Source of the DNA: Falcatimonas sp. MSJ-15
GTDB lineage: Bacteria; Bacillota; Clostridia; Lachnospirales; Lachnospiraceae
Assembly (NCBI RefSeq): GCF_018918265.1
Contig: NZ_JAHLQC010000004.1
Coordinates: forward strand, 62,001 to 126,000
Reading direction: 5' to 3'
Length of the DNA: 64,000 nucleotides
The notes under the pieces were generated by a model. The model did not search any database, was not told the DNA's origin, and saw only the letters and a program-made list of their open reading frames with translations. The position numbers and the translations under genes are program-made. Shown in pieces: positions 35,463 through 43,871 of this stretch; position 1 is the stretch's first letter; every line of letters begins with the position of its first letter.

Positions 35463-35523
35463 TATTCTACCTATATTCATTACCAACCTGGTGAACAAGG
35501 TAAGATATATTTTAATCAAAAGC

Positions 35524-35564
35524 AGGCATAATCAAGACATTCTAACAATATCCTAACTATGCCT
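35524..35564 (-). terminator. weak terminator-like hairpin after cinA
   Basis: AGGCATA / TATGCCT with a 27-base loop; CTTTTGATT follows on the minus strand. The stem is short, so this is uncertain. It may instead end a transcript running through the tandem array next to it. Confidence 0.3.
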
Positions 35565-35570
35565 GTATAT

Positions 35571-35731
35571 TCTTTATAATTCCAGTTTTCTATAATACCA
35601 TAATCATTCTCTTATAATTCCAGTTTCTGGTAATGTTATAATCACATTTTTATGCTTTCATTTTCTCTATAATGTCATAATTATGCTCTCATAATTTTGG
35701 TTTTTCTATAATACTATGATTATGTTCTCAG
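35571..35731. repeat. degenerate tandem array, about 38-bp unit
   Basis: About four imperfect copies of a unit built on TTCTATAATACCATAATCAT followed by TCTCTTATAATTCCAG, directly downstream of the cinA stop codon. Copies are 70-85 percent alike by eye. No coding frame runs through. Confidence 0.65.
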
Positions 35732-35735
35732 ATTA

Positions 35736-36992
35736 CTAATTCTTTGAACTATCTTCACTTATAATCATTTTTCTTAGATTATTCATAGCATGATATACTG
35801 CCTGTTCTCTTACTTTTTCTCTATTGCCTTTGAATACATATCTAGCGACAGATACTTTACCATTAAGATAACAGCCTATATATACAAGTCCTACCGGCTG
35901 TTCTTTTGTTCCGCCAAGTGGACCTGCTATACCTGTAACCGACATAGCTGCATTAGAATGTGCAGTTTCGGCTGCTCCTTTTGCCATCTCATATGCAGTC
36001 TGTTCACTTACTACTGTATACTTATCTATTGTCTCTTTTTCTACATGTGCAAATTCCATCTTTGCTTCTGCAGAATATGTTACAAATGCTGAATTAAGTA
36101 CTGATGATGCTCCACTTACATTAACAATATTCGAAGCTATCTTACCTCCTGTACATGATTCTGCTGTTGTAACTGTATAATGTCTTTCTTTTAACATATT
36201 TACAAGACATTCTTCTAATGTCTCTTTTTCATTACATGTAAGAACATCTTCTCCAAATCTGCTTATAATCTCATTCTTCACAGGTTCTATAATTCTCTTG
36301 CAATCTTCTTCACTATCATTCTTTGCAGTTATTCTTATATGAACTTCTGATGTCTTCGCATAAGTTGCTATTGTCGGATTAGTCTGACTATCTATCAGAT
36401 CAATTATCCTATCCTCAACCTGACTCTCTCCAAATGCCGCAATCTTCACTGTCTCAGAGTATATTGTCTCATTATTAAGACTTGCAAGATATGGATATAT
36501 ATCATGTTCAAACATAGGATAGAGTTCGTTCGGTGGTCCAGGAAGCATTATAAGAATCTTACTATTCTTCTCCATAATAAGTCCCGGAGCCATACCATTA
36601 TTATTATCAATGACTGTCGCACCTTCCGGCACAATAGCCTGTTTCCAATTATTTTCAGGGATCTCTGTATATATACTATCTTTAAAGAATTCTTCAATTT
36701 TCTTTCTTGTATGCATATCTTCTACCAATCGAAAGCCCATATGTCTTGCTGCTGTCTCTTTTGTCAAATCATCCTGTGTTGGTCCGAGTCCACCAGTAAT
36801 TATGACTATATCAGATCTTGAGAGTGCCTGCTTGATTGTATTATCAAGTCGTTCTTCATTATCTCCTACAACTGACTGATTATACATAGACAATCCTAGT
36901 GCTGCACATTTTGTAGCTAAATATGCTGCATTTGTATTGACTATATTTCCTAAAAGTATCTCTGTACCAACTGAAACAAGCTCAACAATCAT
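35736..36992 (-). CDS. cinA: CinA: competence/damage-inducible protein, nicotinamide-nucleotide amidohydrolase
   Basis: 418 residues from ATG 36992 (GGAGG 6 bases upstream). Two domains: an N-terminal MoaB/Mog-like domain (ELVSVGTEILLGNIVNTN, TGGLGPTQDDLT) and a C-terminal CinA domain with TTAESCTGGKIASNIVNVSGAS and SVTGIAGPLGGT. Known members cleave ADP-ribose and deamidate nicotinamide mononucleotide, and the gene is co-transcribed with recA in Gram-positives. Its start overlaps the pgsA stop region by one base gap, showing tight coupling. Confidence 0.95.
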   Translation of the reverse strand: MIVELVSVGTEILLGNIVNTNAAYLATKCAALGLSMYNQSVVGDNEERLDNTIKQALSRSDIVIITGGLGPTQDDLTKETAARHMGFRLVEDMHTRKKIEEFFKDSIYTEIPENNWKQAIVPEGATVIDNNNGMAPGLIMEKNSKILIMLPGPPNELYPMFEHDIYPYLASLNNETIYSETVKIAAFGESQVEDRIIDLIDSQTNPTIATYAKTSEVHIRITAKNDSEEDCKRIIEPVKNEIISRFGEDVLTCNEKETLEECLVNMLKERHYTVTTAESCTGGKIASNIVNVSGASSVLNSAFVTYSAEAKMEFAHVEKETIDKYTVVSEQTAYEMAKGAAETAHSNAAMSVTGIAGPLGGTKEQPVGLVYIGCYLNGKVSVARYVFKGNREKVREQAVYHAMNNLRKMIISEDSSKN

Positions 36993-36993
36993 A

Positions 36994-37539
36994 TTATTTT
37001 CCTCCATCTGCAAGTACATTTTTATTTTTTACAAGATAATCAACAAGTGATATAACTGTAAGTGCAAGTGATGCATATATAAATACTTGTTCTAATACTT
37101 CAAACACTGCAAGATTGATATCTGCTATAAGTAATATAACCATTATCATCTGACATGTTGTCTTAATCTTGCCCCAATAACTTGCTGCAATTACAACTCC
37201 ATTATCTGAAGCGATAAGTCTGAATCCACTTATTACAAATTCTCGGCTGATAATTATAACAACTATCCATGCCGGAAGTTTGTTCATCTCAACAAAACAT
37301 ATAAGTGCTGATGATACAAGAAGTTTATCTGCAAGCGGATCCATAAACTTTCCAAAATTAGTTACAAGATTTCTCTTTCTTGCTATCTTGCCATCAAGCA
37401 TATCTGTAAGACTTGCTATTATAAAAATCGCAAGTGCAATATACTTACTTGCTCCTCCTGCAAAATCAGTTAATAAAAAAAACAAAAATGGAACAATCAT
37501 TATTACTCGTGCTAATGTAAGTTTATTTGGTAAATTCAT
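36994..37539 (-). CDS. pgsA: CDP-diacylglycerol--glycerol-3-phosphate 3-phosphatidyltransferase
   Basis: 181 residues from ATG 37539 (AGGAGAG upstream). The CDP-alcohol phosphatidyltransferase motif D-G-x2-A-R-x8-G-x3-D-x3-D is present as DGKIARKRNLVTNFGKFMDP plus LADK near residue 50-73. Five or six membrane helices follow. It makes phosphatidylglycerol phosphate. It overlaps the 3' end of rimO by 17 bases and is one base from cinA, forming a rimO-pgsA-cinA operon. Confidence 0.95.
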   Translation of the reverse strand: MNLPNKLTLARVIMIVPFLFFLLTDFAGGASKYIALAIFIIASLTDMLDGKIARKRNLVTNFGKFMDPLADKLLVSSALICFVEMNKLPAWIVVIIISREFVISGFRLIASDNGVVIAASYWGKIKTTCQMIMVILLIADINLAVFEVLEQVFIYASLALTVISLVDYLVKNKNVLADGGK

Positions 37540-38860
37540 AGTCAATCTCTCCTATCAAATCATATTCCTGTGCTCCTGTAACTTTAACATATACAAAGTC
37601 GCCTGACATAAGTTCTTCATCTGTATTGACAAATATATATCCATCAACATTAGGTGCATCCATATATGTACGTCCAACATAAGCATTCTCATTAGAGACT
37701 TTTCCTTCTATCATAACAAGATATGTCTTGCCAATTCTATCCTGCCCTTTATCAATTGCTATCTCCTGCTGAAGTTCCATAATTGCGTCTCTTCTGTCTT
37801 CTTTTACTTCCTCAGGTATCTGATCCGGCATAACTGCCGCTTTTGTATCTTCTTCAGGAGAATATGTAAATGCTCCTAATCTGTCAAATTCTATCTCATC
37901 AATAAAATCAAGCACTTCTTCATGCTGCTCATCGGTTTCTCCAGGAAATCCTGCTATAAGTGTTGTTCTCAATGCTATGTCTGGTATCTCACGTCTTAAC
38001 ATTGCTATCTTTTCTTTTAATTCCTGCTTATTAGTCTTACGTCCCATCTTCTTAAGAATCGCATCTGAAGCATGCTGAATTGGAAGATCAAGATAATTAC
38101 ATACTTTATCCTCTTCTTTTATTACCTGTACAAGTTCATCTGTTATCTCTTCAGGGTAACAGTATAGAATTCTTATCCAATACAATCCATCTATCTTACA
38201 TAATTCTCTTAATAGATCCGGCAATGCTTTTTTACCATAGATATCTGTACCATAAAGTGTTGTTTCTTGTGCAACAAGATTAATCTCTTTTACACCCTTT
38301 GATACAAGTTCTTTTGCTGATTCTATAATCTTCTCCATTGGTATACTTCTATAGTGTCCCCTTACCTTTGGAATAATACAGTATGTACAATATTTGTCAC
38401 AGCCTTCAGCAATCTTAAGATATGAATAATATCCGCCTGTAGTAATCACACGACCATTGATAACTTCAGGTAGTCTGCTAGGATCTAGAACAATATCTTT
38501 TTTCTTTCCCTTTATAACTTCATCAACTACTTCTACAATCTTATCAAAACTTGATGTTCCTACAATCGCATCAACTTCAGGTATCTCTTTTTCTATCTCA
38601 TCCTTATAACGCTGTGCAAGGCATCCAGCTACTACTAACGCTTTGCATTTGCCATTTTTCTTATACTCTGCCATCTCAAGAATTGTATTAATACTTTCTT
38701 CCTTAGCATCTCCTATGAAACAGCATGTATTAATTGCAATTATATCTGCTTGTGTCTCATCATCTGTAAAAGTATAACCACTCTTACTAAGAAGTCCAAG
38801 CATAACTTCTGTATCAACAAGATTCTTATCACATCCAAGGGAAATAAATAATATTTTCAT
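37523..38860 (-). CDS. rimO: ribosomal protein S12 methylthiotransferase RimO
   Basis: 445 residues from ATG 38860. Domains: N-terminal MTTase domain with the three cluster-binding cysteines (SLGCDKN, NTCCFIGDA, VVAGCLAQ), radical SAM domain with CDKYCTYC near residue 150, and a C-terminal TRAM domain (KTYLVMIEGKVSN to the end). Segment YLDLPIQHASDAILKKMGR is typical for the family. It adds a methylthio group to an aspartate of ribosomal protein S12; the CDKNLVDTE start distinguishes RimO from MiaB. Confidence 0.95.
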   Translation of the reverse strand: MKILFISLGCDKNLVDTEVMLGLLSKSGYTFTDDETQADIIAINTCCFIGDAKEESINTILEMAEYKKNGKCKALVVAGCLAQRYKDEIEKEIPEVDAIVGTSSFDKIVEVVDEVIKGKKKDIVLDPSRLPEVINGRVITTGGYYSYLKIAEGCDKYCTYCIIPKVRGHYRSIPMEKIIESAKELVSKGVKEINLVAQETTLYGTDIYGKKALPDLLRELCKIDGLYWIRILYCYPEEITDELVQVIKEEDKVCNYLDLPIQHASDAILKKMGRKTNKQELKEKIAMLRREIPDIALRTTLIAGFPGETDEQHEEVLDFIDEIEFDRLGAFTYSPEEDTKAAVMPDQIPEEVKEDRRDAIMELQQEIAIDKGQDRIGKTYLVMIEGKVSNENAYVGRTYMDAPNVDGYIFVNTDEELMSGDFVYVKVTGAQEYDLIGEIDYEFTK

Positions 38861-38919
38861 TTTTTTCTCCATTCATTACTTAATATTTCTTAATGCTATC
38901 TAAAATTTTCACCTTAGCA

Positions 38920-38955
38920 AAGAAAACCATTCGGACTCTTCCAAATGGTTTTCTT
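38920..38955 (-). terminator. terminator between the anchored protein gene and rimO
   Basis: Stem AAGAAAACCATT / AATGGTTTTCTT with a 12-base loop, 14 bases after the stop of the gene at 38970. The minus strand continues with a short T-rich stretch. Confidence 0.65.
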
Positions 38956-38969
38956 ACATTGTATCGCCT

Positions 38970-39854
38970 CTAATTAGCCTGTGCAGGCTGTGTAGCTGCT
39001 GTCGTCTCTGTTACAGCTGCCTTAGTTGTCTCCGGTTGCGCTTTAGTTGTCTCCTGACCAGCCGCTGTTGTTGTCTCTGCAGCAGTTGTCGCTTCATTGG
39101 CAGGCTTACTACCATCTGCTGTTGTCTCTTTTTCTGTCGATGTATTAATAGCTTTAATAAGTTCTTTAAGCTGCTCATCCTTTGACATTGCTTCTTCTAG
39201 CTTTCTTTCAGTAGTAGAGTATAATGTCTTAACGAAATCATCATTAAGCACTAAATCTCTATATGCTTTTACATCATCACTAAGAGCCTGTGTATAGATG
39301 TATGGGTTATTGCTTTCATCTACTTCTACATATAGACATGTAGAACCTGGCGCTAATGTTTCAACGTTGAGAAATTTAATTTCATAATACACCAGTACAA
39401 TATAAGTATTATCAAGCAGCCCCTCTTTTGTATAGCACTCAATGTTATTGTAACTTTCGATATACTGACTCTCTGTTGTAAGCTCATCTAATGGTATTGA
39501 ATCCATTGAATCAACAACTTTAGATAACGAATCAACATCATTATTGGCAAGTGCCGTATAATAATTCTTAACAAGCGTATCTATAAATGGATATTTACCG
39601 CTCTCAAATTCTTCTGCACTTACTGTCTCGCCATCTTTTGTAGTAGCTTTCTCTCCTGATGGTACTGCTACCACTGAACCAGTCTCATTATCCGGTGTAT
39701 CAAGCTCACCTGTATTAATCCTGCTCTCTCTGCCATTAAGTATTCCAATAGCAAATAATATTATAAATATAACTAATAATATTCCTGCAAGAATATATTT
39801 CCCGTAATTCTTGACAAAATCTCTGTTAAGAAATTCTATAATTTTTGCCTTCAC
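38970..39854 (-). CDS. membrane-anchored extracytoplasmic protein with Thr/Ala-rich tail, unknown
   Basis: 294 residues from GTG 39854, which has an excellent AAGGAGGAG site; an earlier TTG would add 20 codons. One N-terminal membrane helix (YILAGILLVIFIILFAIGIL) follows a cytoplasmic lysine-containing segment. The external part has an NTF2-like look (YPFIDTLVKNYYTALANNDVDSLS, YIESYNNIECYT), then a low-complexity tail of TTA/ETT/AAT repeats (about residues 235-294) that may span the wall. Not recognised by name; similar proteins are common in Lachnospiraceae. Role unknown. Confidence 0.6.
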   Translation of the reverse strand: MKAKIIEFLNRDFVKNYGKYILAGILLVIFIILFAIGILNGRESRINTGELDTPDNETGSVVAVPSGEKATTKDGETVSAEEFESGKYPFIDTLVKNYYTALANNDVDSLSKVVDSMDSIPLDELTTESQYIESYNNIECYTKEGLLDNTYIVLVYYEIKFLNVETLAPGSTCLYVEVDESNNPYIYTQALSDDVKAYRDLVLNDDFVKTLYSTTERKLEEAMSKDEQLKELIKAINTSTEKETTADGSKPANEATTAAETTTAAGQETTKAQPETTKAAVTETTAATQPAQAN

Positions 39855-39948
39855 ATTCTCCTCCTTGCCTTTCTCAACCTTGTTTATTTTAACAAATTTA
39901 TTATAAAATTGCAATAAATGATATTGGATTTATTGTCTTTTTAATAAA

Positions 39949-40020
39949 TACACCTGAAGGGAATCGAACCCTCGCACACAGCTCCGGAGGCTATTGCTCT
40001 ATCCACTGAGCTACAGGTGT
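39949..40020 (-). tRNA. tRNA-Arg (anticodon CCG)
   Basis: A full cloverleaf on the minus strand: acceptor ACACCTG/CAGGTGT with discriminator A, D-arm GCTC-AGTGGATA-GAGC, anticodon loop CTCCGGA giving anticodon CCG (reads CGG, arginine), and T-arm AGGGTTCGATTCCCT. The 3' CCA is not encoded. 72 bases long. Confidence 0.95.
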
Positions 40021-40024
40021 ACAT

Positions 40025-40047
40025 CAACAGGCTTTTTACGCCTGTTG
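40025..40047 (-). terminator. hairpin between DUF5688 gene and tRNA-Arg
   Basis: CAACAGGC / GCCTGTTG with a 7-base loop. It lies just upstream of the tRNA on the same strand and may terminate the DUF5688 transcript; there is no clear U-run. Confidence 0.45.
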
Positions 40048-40087
40048 TCTATTATAGCACATAACCATCTTTTGTTAAAGGAAAATA

Positions 40088-41029
40088 TTATGCTATAGAT
40101 AGTGTATTCCCATTTTTTTCAAATATGTATACATTATCTGAAAGTCTGTCACACTCATCGACTTCTGATGCATTAACTTCACATACCATCGTCTTTAATT
40201 CATCCTTTGTTATAAAATCTGTCTTCGGTACTATTATAACTTCATGTATGCTGCTTGGCAGTACAAAAAGATCTCTGTCTATCTTCTTTGAAAATCTTGA
40301 TAAAACATCTTCGTAAAAGATGCATGATGCACCATTAGTTTTCTTTTTATTAGTAAGTACATACATCTTAATCTCACTTTCAGGTACTTCTCTATACTCA
40401 TTAGCAAGCCTGTCGATATCATTGCTGTCATCTGAATTATCACTTACTGAATTCATCATCTCCATTATTATCTCATACATATCTCTTATCTCAGGTTCAT
40501 AAAGTCGCTGTGTATTGTAGAATGCTGTCTTGTATAATTCGTCTTTGCTTATATTCCATTTTTCAATATGACAATTATGTATAAGTGTTGTTGCTCTTAT
40601 CTCTTCATTAGCTTCTACTATGCAGTAAAAAGCTATTGCCAAATCCATTATCTTTATATGTGGCACATCTTTTAACAATCTCAAATTCTGTTCATAGTTA
40701 ATTGTTTTATATATTATTCTGTCTTTAATCAGATTAAAATCAACAAAAAAATCTTCTGATACTTTTAGTGAATCTTTGTTTTTGTTATATATCTCTATTA
40801 TGTCATTAACCACTATTCCAAACTTTCTGCCATTCTGATACTGGTTATAAAAATCATTAAGATATATTGTAGGTGATACATTACTGTCTGGTCTTAATAC
40901 CATAAGTCCATCAAGTTCAACTCCATTATTTTTTGTAATCCTTTGAACTTTTACAGACACTTTTCCTTCTCTGCTTAATATCTCCATAACCTCGCAACGC
41001 ACTGCTTCAATAAATTCTGAATAATTCAT
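40088..41029 (-). CDS. DUF5688-family protein
   Basis: 313 residues, soluble, no signal peptide. It resembles the DUF5688 proteins common in Lachnospiraceae: start FIEAVRCEVMEILSREGKV, then KNNGVELDGLMVL and SPTIYLNDFYNQYQNGRKF, a middle VPHIKIMDLAIAFYCIVE block, and a C-terminal half with ASCIFYEDVLSRFSKKIDRD and LPSSIHEVIIVP. The family has no known biochemical role. It is monocistronic. The 297-base upstream gap (41030-41326) is AT-rich and shows nothing else I can name. Confidence 0.7.
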   Translation of the reverse strand: MNYSEFIEAVRCEVMEILSREGKVSVKVQRITKNNGVELDGLMVLRPDSNVSPTIYLNDFYNQYQNGRKFGIVVNDIIEIYNKNKDSLKVSEDFFVDFNLIKDRIIYKTINYEQNLRLLKDVPHIKIMDLAIAFYCIVEANEEIRATTLIHNCHIEKWNISKDELYKTAFYNTQRLYEPEIRDMYEIIMEMMNSVSDNSDDSNDIDRLANEYREVPESEIKMYVLTNKKKTNGASCIFYEDVLSRFSKKIDRDLFVLPSSIHEVIIVPKTDFITKDELKTMVCEVNASEVDECDRLSDNVYIFEKNGNTLSIA

Positions 41030-41326
41030 TTTTTCCTCTCATTCTAATCCTGTTTTTCTTGCACTAAAACAGAATCTCTTTCTCTTTTGTACTTTTTTAA
41101 TATTATTTTTAATTGATGTTGAAAATATCACAACGAATGTTGTGCATAATGATATGACATTGTCTGATACTCATAGTCCGACAACTCTAGAATGGTAACA
41201 CATTTCATTCTATTTTTCAATATGTTTTATTAAAATATACTATCTCTATCCAAAAAAACTATATCAAAAAGCCTCAAAAAATCTCTATTAAAAAATGGAC
41301 CGTAAAAACAGCCCATTTTATGTACC

Positions 41327-41557
41327 TTACATATCTACCCCTTTTGGTAAAGGTATTATCATATTATTCTGTAATTTAGCTTCTATATATCCTTCCATTG
41401 CTTCATCAAGACTTTCATATAACTCTTCTAAAGTGTCACCTGTACTTTGGCAGCCATCCAGCTCTAATATTCTCCCCCAAAAATAATGTCCACTCTCATC
41501 ATCTATCTTCTCTACCAATCTTGTATAAGGCAACCTCATATAATCTCTAGCATTCAT
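41327..41557 (-). CDS. HicB-like antitoxin-type protein (second of a pair)
   Basis: 76 residues. The HicB core is visible: RLVEKIDDESGHYFWGRILE, followed by the LDGCQSTGDTLEELYESL signature and the EAMEGYIE helix, ending IIPLPKG. HicB normally inhibits an adjacent HicA RNase and often carries a DNA-binding tail; this one has no tail. It overlaps the upstream HicB-like gene by four bases (ATGA), so translation is coupled. No HicA gene is seen on either side, hence an orphan. Its role may be regulatory. Confidence 0.7.
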   Translation of the reverse strand: MNARDYMRLPYTRLVEKIDDESGHYFWGRILELDGCQSTGDTLEELYESLDEAMEGYIEAKLQNNMIIPLPKGVDM

Positions 41558-41907
41558 GCTTTTTTCTTCTTATATGCTATAATATCTTTTAACTTCTTAA
41601 TATTGAACTTAGAACAATCTTCTAATTGTCTTCTATATTCTTCAGAATCAGCATCAACCAACGATACTATTGTCTTTCCTTCCTCTGCAAATTCTCCTTT
41701 AGATAATTCAATATTTTCTAATTCTGTAGGTCTTGGTATTTTTGCTTTTTCATCTTCAAGTACTACTAGCTTTAATTGTATTGCATCTCTTGCCATTTTC
41801 ACAGCATCAAACATATTTTTACCTTCTGTCAAAACTTCTAGATCTGGAACTTCTACTAATATACATTCTTCTGTTATTGTAAATAATACCGGATATACTT
41901 CTTGCAT
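41554..41907 (-). CDS. HicB-family antitoxin-like protein (first of a pair)
   Basis: 117 residues from ATG 41907, which has AGGAGA upstream. The N-terminal HicB fold reads YPVLFTITEECILVEVPDLE, then TEGKNMFDAVKMARDAIQLK, as in HicB antitoxins. The C-terminal part (SLVDADSEEYRRQLEDCSKF, then KKLKDIIAYKKKK) is a charged tail that could bind DNA or a partner. It overlaps the second HicB-like gene and follows a 50-residue gene by about 30 bases. No HicA toxin is adjacent. Typical partners bind as a HicAB complex, so function here is open. Confidence 0.7.
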   Translation of the reverse strand: MQEVYPVLFTITEECILVEVPDLEVLTEGKNMFDAVKMARDAIQLKLVVLEDEKAKIPRPTELENIELSKGEFAEEGKTIVSLVDADSEEYRRQLEDCSKFNIKKLKDIIAYKKKKA

Positions 41908-41937
41908 TCTTATTCTCCTCAAAAATATTATTCCTAT

Positions 41938-42090
41938 TTAAGCTTCAATATCTTTTTGTGTATCTTCTTTTAATTCTCTTACCATTTCCAATGCTTTTTC
42001 ATATTCCTTATTTTCCAAAGCATTTTCTAGTTTGTTAAGTATTCTTAAAAGTTTTCTGCTATATGCCACAAATTCTTTCATATCTTCCAT
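41938..42090 (-). CDS. 50-residue coiled-coil protein upstream of the HicB pair
   Basis: A short gene with a strong AAAGGAGA site 8 bases before ATG 42090. The product (MEDMKEFVAYSRKLLRILNK, then a run of E/K/L heptads to KEDTQKDIEA) is a highly charged helix, probably a coiled coil. It does not resemble HicA. It is followed by the two HicB-like genes in the same direction within 31 bases, so it is part of the cassette. It could be the third component of an unusual module or a small regulator; nothing more can be said. Confidence 0.6.
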   Translation of the reverse strand: MEDMKEFVAYSRKLLRILNKLENALENKEYEKALEMVRELKEDTQKDIEA

Positions 42091-42248
42091 GATTTTCTCC
42101 TTTCTCTGACACCCATTTGCATCCTATGCTCATTTCTGCGAGCTTAACAAGCTGTGTATTAAACGCAAATAACCGCAAAGCCTTGCAATCACTTACAATA
42201 ACTCTGCGGCTACACTATATTAGTATACTATACTATATTTGCTCAATA

Positions 42249-42806
42249 TTAGACTCTTGACAAATATTCACCAGTTCTTGTATCAATCTTGATCTTATCT
42301 CCCTGGTTAACAAATAATGGAACATATACTGTTGCTCCTGTTTCAACTACAGCTGGCTTTGTAGCACCTGTAGCTGTATCACCTTTAACACCTGGTTCTG
42401 CATGAGTAATCTCAAGCTCAACAAAAAGAGGTGGTTCAATAGCAAATACATTACCATTGTGTGAACATAACTTAACCATTTCGTTCTCTTTAACAAATTT
42501 TAATGAATCACCAACATTATCCTCGCTTAATGCAATCTGCTCAAATGTCTCTGTATTCATGAAGTTATATAAATCACCATCATTGTATAAATACTGATAA
42601 TCTGATCTATCAATGTGCGCCTGTGGACACTTTTCAGTTGGTCTGAAAGTTTTTTCAACAACGCCACCATTCTTAATATTTTTTAACTTTGTTCTTACGA
42701 AAGCTGCACCTTTACCAGGTTTTACATGCTGGAACTCGATAACCTGATAGATGTTACCGTCCATTTCAATTGTTAGACCATTTCTAAAATCGCCTGCTTG
42801 TACCAT
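42249..42806 (-). CDS. efp: elongation factor P
   Basis: 185 residues in three beta domains. The modification-loop lysine is in [18 protein letters not shown] (about Lys32), [13 protein letters not shown] marks domain II and [17 protein letters not shown] with [17 protein letters not shown] domain III. EF-P relieves ribosome stalling at polyproline. The lysine is unmodified in sequence terms; EpmA-type modification genes are not in the window. It lies downstream of the shikimate genes but separated by 93 bases. Confidence 0.97.
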   Translation of the reverse strand: MVQAGDFRNGLTIEMDGNIYQVIEFQHVKPGKGAAFVRTKLKNIKNGGVVEKTFRPTEKCPQAHIDRSDYQYLYNDGDLYNFMNTETFEQIALSEDNVGDSLKFVKENEMVKLCSHNGNVFAIEPPLFVELEITHAEPGVKGDTATGATKPAVVETGATVYVPLFVNQGDKIKIDTRTGEYLSRV

Positions 42807-42899
42807 ACTTGGTATACCTCCTTAAATCATCTTCTACTAGTTTATAATAAAAGGTAATATTTTTCAACCTTTTTTTTCATATTCTGTAATAATAATATA

Positions 42900-43871
42900 T
42901 TATTTATCTTTTTTTAACATATTACATACTGCATCAAGTGCCATAATATAACCATATAATCCCATTCCGACAATCTGCCCTGTACATACAGGAGCTGTTA
43001 CAGATGTATGACGAAATTCTTCTCTTTTATGAACATTGGATATATGAACTTCTATCTTCGGCATCTCAACTGATGCCAAGGCGTCTCTAATTGCATAACT
43101 ATAATGTGTAAATGCTCCCGGATTTATTATAATAGCATCTGTCTTGTCATAATATGCCTGCTGAATCTTATCAATAATTGCTCCTTCATAATTAGACTGA
43201 TAGACTTCAATATCGATATCTCTTTCTTCAGCAGCTTCTTCTATCATTTTAACAAGTGTATCATAATTCTCCTTGCCATATATGCCTTTTTCTCTTATCC
43301 CAAGAAAATTAATATTTGGTCCATTTAATACAAGTACTTTCATCTTATCTTCCTGCTTTCTTATTATATTTACTTTCTTAACAATCTCATCTGCAATCTT
43401 CTCAATGTTCTTATCATTAGTATCAATCACAATATCTGCAGCTTTTTGATAGAATTCTTCTCGCTCTTTCATAAGTTCGCTTATTCTTTTTCTTGGATCA
43501 TCACATTGAAGAAGTGGTCGCTTTGTATCACCTTTTACATGTGAATATATTGTCTGTGGTGATGCTTTAAGATATATAGTAGTTCCCATTTGCTTAAACA
43601 GTTCTCTGTTTTTTTCTTTAAGTGCAAGCCCACCTCCGGCTGATAATACCATATCTTCTTTTGCTATAGCTAATTCACCAAGTACTTCTGTCTCTAATTC
43701 TCTGAAAAAAGGTTCGCCTTCTTTTGCAAATATACTACTTATGCTTCTTGCTTCTCTTTCTTCTATATATTTATCTGTATCTATTAATACATAACCAAGC
43801 TTTTGGGCAAGATTTCTTCCTACACTGCTCTTACCACATCCCATAAAACCTATTAATATTATCTTATTCAT
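42900..43871 (-). CDS. bifunctional shikimate kinase / type II 3-dehydroquinate dehydratase fusion
   Basis: 323 residues joining two enzymes. Residues 1-170 are shikimate kinase: P-loop GFMGCGKSS at 8-16, DTDKYIEE near 31 and SAGGG near 77. Residues 177-323 are a type II dehydroquinase: MKVLVLNGPNINFLGIREKG, YQSNYEGAIIDKIQ, NPGAFTHYSYAIRDAL, HISNVHKREEFRHTS. The kinase makes shikimate-3-phosphate and the dehydratase makes 3-dehydroshikimate. An internal AGGAAG site precedes Met177 (43343), so the second half may also be made alone. It overlaps aroE by 8 bases. Confidence 0.93.
   Translation of the reverse strand: MNKIILIGFMGCGKSSVGRNLAQKLGYVLIDTDKYIEEREARSISSIFAKEGEPFFRELETEVLGELAIAKEDMVLSAGGGLALKEKNRELFKQMGTTIYLKASPQTIYSHVKGDTKRPLLQCDDPRKRISELMKEREEFYQKAADIVIDTNDKNIEKIADEIVKKVNIIRKQEDKMKVLVLNGPNINFLGIREKGIYGKENYDTLVKMIEEAAEERDIDIEVYQSNYEGAIIDKIQQAYYDKTDAIIINPGAFTHYSYAIRDALASVEMPKIEVHISNVHKREEFRHTSVTAPVCTGQIVGMGLYGYIMALDAVCNMLKKDK

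Noticed and set aside
42091..42248. Open minus-strand stretch upstream of the 50-residue gene, with FNTQLVKLAEMS-like translation
   Set aside because: No start, ribosome site or recognisable domain; the reading runs into the ribosome site of the small gene. I could not support a gene or att site.
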